Shown: positions 6,464 to 9,483 of the stretch, in pieces | How positions within the stretch are numbered: the first letter of the stretch is position 1 | Layout of the letters: each line of letters begins with the position of its first letter | Made by a program: the position numbers and the translations under genes | Notes under the pieces: generated by a model | Seen by the model: only the letters and a program-made list of their open reading frames with translations | Database searches by the model: none | What the model was told of the DNA's origin: nothing | Assembly (NCBI GenBank): GCA_013214975.1 | Contig: JABSPR010000151.1 | Span: forward strand, 1 to 9,483 | Direction: 5' to 3' | Length of the DNA: 9,483 nucleotides | Origin: Flavobacteriales bacterium | GTDB lineage: Bacteria; Bacteroidota; Bacteroidia; DT-38

Positions 6464-9400
6464 ATGGGAATGAGAATAAGTAAAATAAATATTGTATTCG
6501 GATTAATTGTAGTTATTACTATGATGGGTGGAGCTGTTTCTTTTGCTCAAAACTTGTCTGAGCTAACTAAAGCTGAATATAGAGCCTTAGTTCAAGTAAA
6601 AAAACGTTCCGAAAGAGTATCTAAGGCAGCAGGTTGTCAGCCAGGTAGTGCCGCTGCTGATTTGAATCTGAATAATGTTAGAGCAAATATTCATTCTTAT
6701 GGAGATATGTGGTATGAAAAAGTTTATCAATCGAGTTATATAGTACCTAAGAATCAAGAAGCAGGTGTTTTGAGTACAGGTGGACTTTGGTTGGCAGGAA
6801 CTGATGTAAACGGACAAAAGAAAGTAGCTGCATTAACATATGGATTAGATGGACAAGATTGGTGGCCTGGTCCATTGCAATTAGATAATGCATCTATTAG
6901 TGCGGAAACGTGTCTGGAATATGATCGGATATTTGATATTACAAGACCTCAAGTTCTAGAATTTATTGCTTGGAAAGAAAACCCTGAAAAGTTTGAAGGA
7001 TATACAGTGCCGGATATTATTTTGAATTGGCCAGCACATGGTGGAGAGGGTGAAGATCCATATTTAGCACCATTTTATGATGGAAATGGCGATTTAAAGT
7101 ATGATCCATTAGGTTCTCCTCCGTTAACGCCGGATTATCCTTGGTACGATATTGCTGGTACTGTTGGTTGTGATAGAGATGCGCCTACAACTTTGTTTGG
7201 TGATCAAACTTTATGGTGGATATTTAACGATGCGGGTAATGCCCATACTGAGTCGAATGGCCAGCAAATTGGAATGGAAATTAGGGCGCAGGCATTCTGT
7301 TTCGCTACTAATGATGAATTGAATAATATGACATTCTATAATTTCGAAATGAGAAATAGATCGTCTTTTGTGTTAGAGGATACTTATTTTGCAATTTTTG
7401 CTGAAACGGACATTGGAGCATATGATGATGATTATATAGGTTGTCATATCGAGAGAGGTTTGGCTTTCTGTTATAACGGTGATGCTGTTGATGGTCCGCA
7501 ATCTGGTTATAATGTATTTGGAGAGAGTCCACCAGCTATTGGAATTGATTATTTTGAGGGTCCTTGGCAAGATGAGGATGAAATTGATAATGAAGTAGGA
7601 ATTGAATTTAATGAGGCATTAAACGGAATTGGTTATGGGGATGGTATAATTGATAATGAACGTTATGGAATGCGAAGATTTATCTATGTAGATTTTCAAG
7701 CAGGGGCAACCGGATTTAATGGACCACCGCAATCGGATTATGAGTTTTATAATATAATGAGAGGGATCTGGAGAGATCAAACTCCAATGATACATGGTGG
7801 AACAGGGCATAATAATCCTGTGGAATCGTCTGATGTAGAAACAGATTTCGCATTCCCAGGTAATTCAGATGCTTTACATTGGGGAACTAGAGGTGAAATA
7901 CCATCAGTTAATCCTTCAAATTGGACGGAATTAACTTCAAAAGGTGGTGCTTCAAACGCTCCAGGTGACCGAGCAAGTGTACAATCATCCGGTCCATTTA
8001 CGTTGGATCCAGGTGAATGGAATGATATAACATACGGAATTGTATATGCAAGGACTACTTCAGGGGATCCATATAATTCTGTTGAGCTATTATTCTTGGC
8101 GGATGATAAAGCACAAAGATTATTTGATAACTGTTTTAAAGTTCTTGAAGGACCGCATGCACCTGATGTTGAATTCGCTGAATTGGATGAGGAGTTAGTT
8201 ATTTATATATCTAATAGTGCTGCATCTAATAACTATAGAGAAATTTATGAAATAAAAGATCCCGCTATTATTGTGCCAGATTCGATAGACGTTGGATACA
8301 ATACTTATTATGAATCGAATCATGATTTATGGACGGAAGAGTTTGATAGTGCTCAGCTCTTTGTAGATTATTCGTTATATAAATTCCAAGGTTATCAGAT
8401 TTATCAAGTGCGTGACGCAGCAGTTTCAGTATCGGATTTGGCTAACTCAGAATTAGCTCGATTAGCATATCAATGTGATAAAAGTGATGGCTATGGCAAA
8501 ATGGTAAATTATGTTTTTGACGAGGCTATAGAGGCGCCAGTGCCATCCTTAATGGTAGATGGAGCCGATGAAGGTGTGAGGCATTCGTTTAAAATAACTA
8601 CGGATTTATTTGCTGCAGAGAATAAAACTTTAGTTAATAATAAGGCATACTATTTTATTGCGATTGCATATGCACACAATAATTTTAAAGATTACGACCC
8701 TCTTAATCCGTTGATGCTAGATGGACAGCAAACTCCATATTTGGCTAGTAGACAAACTCCATTTGGAAGTATCCAAACCTTTAGTGCCATTCCTCATAAG
8801 CAGGTTTCTGGAACTATTGTGCGATCAGGTTATGGACAAGGACCTCCTTTAACAAGACTAGAAGGACAAGGTAATGGAGGAAATGTATTGAATATTTCCG
8901 ATTCTATGCGTAACGAAGTACTTAATGCTCCTGGTGGATTGTTGAAAAATATCACTTACGAATCGGGTAGTGGGCCAATTGACGTAAAAATCATTAATCC
9001 TTTGAATGTGCCTGATACTTCATTTACTTTCCAAATGCTGGATAATACTGCTAAAGGAGATTTAGATTCGGCAGAATGGAAAATTTGGATGGATGGATCT
9101 TTAGATACGGTATATAGTACTGTTAGTATCGCGACTCCATACGAACAATTAATTCCAGAATGGGGAATTTCTATTAGAATTAGACAAGGAGTTAATCCGG
9201 GAATATTGTTAGATGAAGGTAATGGTCTGCTCGGTTCTTCGATTGAATTCGCCGATTCAAGTAATCAATGGTTAGAGGGAGTTGCTGACGTTGATGCTGC
9301 GAATCCTGTAAATTGGATTAGATCTGGACAAGTACTATCGCAAGATGAAGGATTACAAGTTGTTGATTACCCGGAAGGATTGAGGAAGAAATTTGCGGAT

Positions 9401-9483
9401 CCATTGGTTGATATGCTTGATCCATGGGAGGAATATGAAGGTGTTGTTGATGGGTGGTTTGCACCTTATGTTTTAGCAGCGTA
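6464..9483 (+). CDS. Large secreted protein of a Bacteroidota T9SS-cargo-like family, 3'-truncated by the window edge
   Basis: The frame is open from ATG 6464 to the right edge: 1006 codons plus two bases, with no stop. A signal peptide is clear (KINIVFGLIVVITMMGGAVSFA, cleavage near SFA/Q at 28-29); ATG 6470 is an equally good start. Segments I recognise from a conserved, uncharacterised Bacteroidota family are NVRANIHSYGDMW (71-83), GGLWLAGTDVNGQKKVAALTY and DWWPGP (about 106-140), GDQTLWWIFND (246-256), YIGCHIERGLAFCYNGD (325-340), GYGDGIIDNERYGMRRF (near 390-406), and ADDKAQRLFDNCFKVLEGPHAPD near residue 550. Members I recall end in a C-terminal sorting domain for type IX secretion. That part would lie beyond the window, so T9SS export is inference. 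Asp/Asn loops such as DGNGDLKYDP (206-215) look calcium-binding. No catalytic motif was identified. The start lies 4 nt after the receptor stop, which implies co-transcription and a shared surface function. Confidence 0.88.
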   Translation, partial: MGMRISKINIVFGLIVVITMMGGAVSFAQNLSELTKAEYRALVQVKKRSERVSKAAGCQPGSAAADLNLNNVRANIHSYGDMWYEKVYQSSYIVPKNQEAGVLSTGGLWLAGTDVNGQKKVAALTYGLDGQDWWPGPLQLDNASISAETCLEYDRIFDITRPQVLEFIAWKENPEKFEGYTVPDIILNWPAHGGEGEDPYLAPFYDGNGDLKYDPLGSPPLTPDYPWYDIAGTVGCDRDAPTTLFGDQTLWWIFNDAGNAHTESNGQQIGMEIRAQAFCFATNDELNNMTFYNFEMRNRSSFVLEDTYFAIFAETDIGAYDDDYIGCHIERGLAFCYNGDAVDGPQSGYNVFGESPPAIGIDYFEGPWQDEDEIDNEVGIEFNEALNGIGYGDGIIDNERYGMRRFIYVDFQAGATGFNGPPQSDYEFYNIMRGIWRDQTPMIHGGTGHNNPVESSDVETDFAFPGNSDALHWGTRGEIPSVNPSNWTELTSKGGASNAPGDRASVQSSGPFTLDPGEWNDITYGIVYARTTSGDPYNSVELLFLADDKAQRLFDNCFKVLEGPHAPDVEFAELDEELVIYISNSAASNNYREIYEIKDPAIIVPDSIDVGYNTYYESNHDLWTEEFDSAQLFVDYSLYKFQGYQIYQVRDAAVSVSDLANSELARLAYQCDKSDGYGKMVNYVFDEAIEAPVPSLMVDGADEGVRHSFKITTDLFAAENKTLVNNKAYYFIAIAYAHNNFKDYDPLNPLMLDGQQTPYLASRQTPFGSIQTFSAIPHKQVSGTIVRSGYGQGPPLTRLEGQGNGGNVLNISDSMRNEVLNAPGGLLKNITYESGSGPIDVKIINPLNVPDTSFTFQMLDNTAKGDLDSAEWKIWMDGSLDTVYSTVSIATPYEQLIPEWGISIRIRQGVNPGILLDEGNGLLGSSIEFADSSNQWLEGVADVDAANPVNWIRSGQVLSQDEGLQVVDYPEGLRKKFADPLVDMLDPWEEYEGVVDGWFAPYVLAA

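Noticed and set aside
1..9483. CRISPR arrays, tRNA/rRNA genes, insertion sequences or phage genes
   Set aside because: No repeat-spacer pattern, cloverleaf, transposase or terminal inverted repeats were seen on reading. The window is ordinary chromosomal gene content, though this was by eye and not by search.

Overview
The window is AT-rich and looks chromosomal, from a member of the Bacteroidota (Flavobacteriales/Cytophagales-like). The grounds are a TonB-dependent receptor with an N-terminal carboxypeptidase-regulatory-like domain, signal peptides ending in Ser/Ala-Gln (FSQ, SYSQ, SFAQ), start codons without nearby Shine-Dalgarno sequences, and a large secreted protein of a type I associate with the type IX secretion system (T9SS). 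The assignment rests on sequence features and family recall; no search was run.

Layout. (1) 1-1113, plus: the 3' part of ahcY, S-adenosylhomocysteine hydrolase, cut by the left edge and ending in a strong hairpin terminator (1133-1165). (2) 1164-1595, minus: a small lipoprotein with a Rieske-like fold signature that has lost most of the canonical [2Fe-2S] ligands. It converges on ahcY, and its stop codon touches the T-run of the terminator. (3) 1670-2188, plus, divergent from the lipoprotein: a secreted protein whose mature part is about 43% Lys+Arg. (4) 2189-2454: a non-coding stretch with a possible promoter, small direct repeats and two SD-like AGGAGG boxes too far from any start. (5) 2455-6459, plus: a 1334-residue TonB-dependent outer-membrane receptor. 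(6) 6464-9483, plus: a large secreted protein, open at the right edge, starting 4 nt after the receptor stop codon.

How the genes relate. ahcY is housekeeping (methyl cycle) and appears to be an independent unit. The receptor and the large secreted protein are almost certainly co-transcribed and probably work together at the cell surface: a TonB-powered outer-membrane transporter or export-linked receptor plus a surface or secreted partner. Both belong to families I recall as widespread but functionally uncharacterised in Bacteroidota. The Lys-rich secreted protein lies upstream in the same orientation, but a gap of about 265 nt leaves its link to the pair open. The best candidates for something undescribed are this receptor/cargo couplet, the Lys-then-acidic insert in the receptor barrel (residues 1128-1168), and the polycationic secreted protein.
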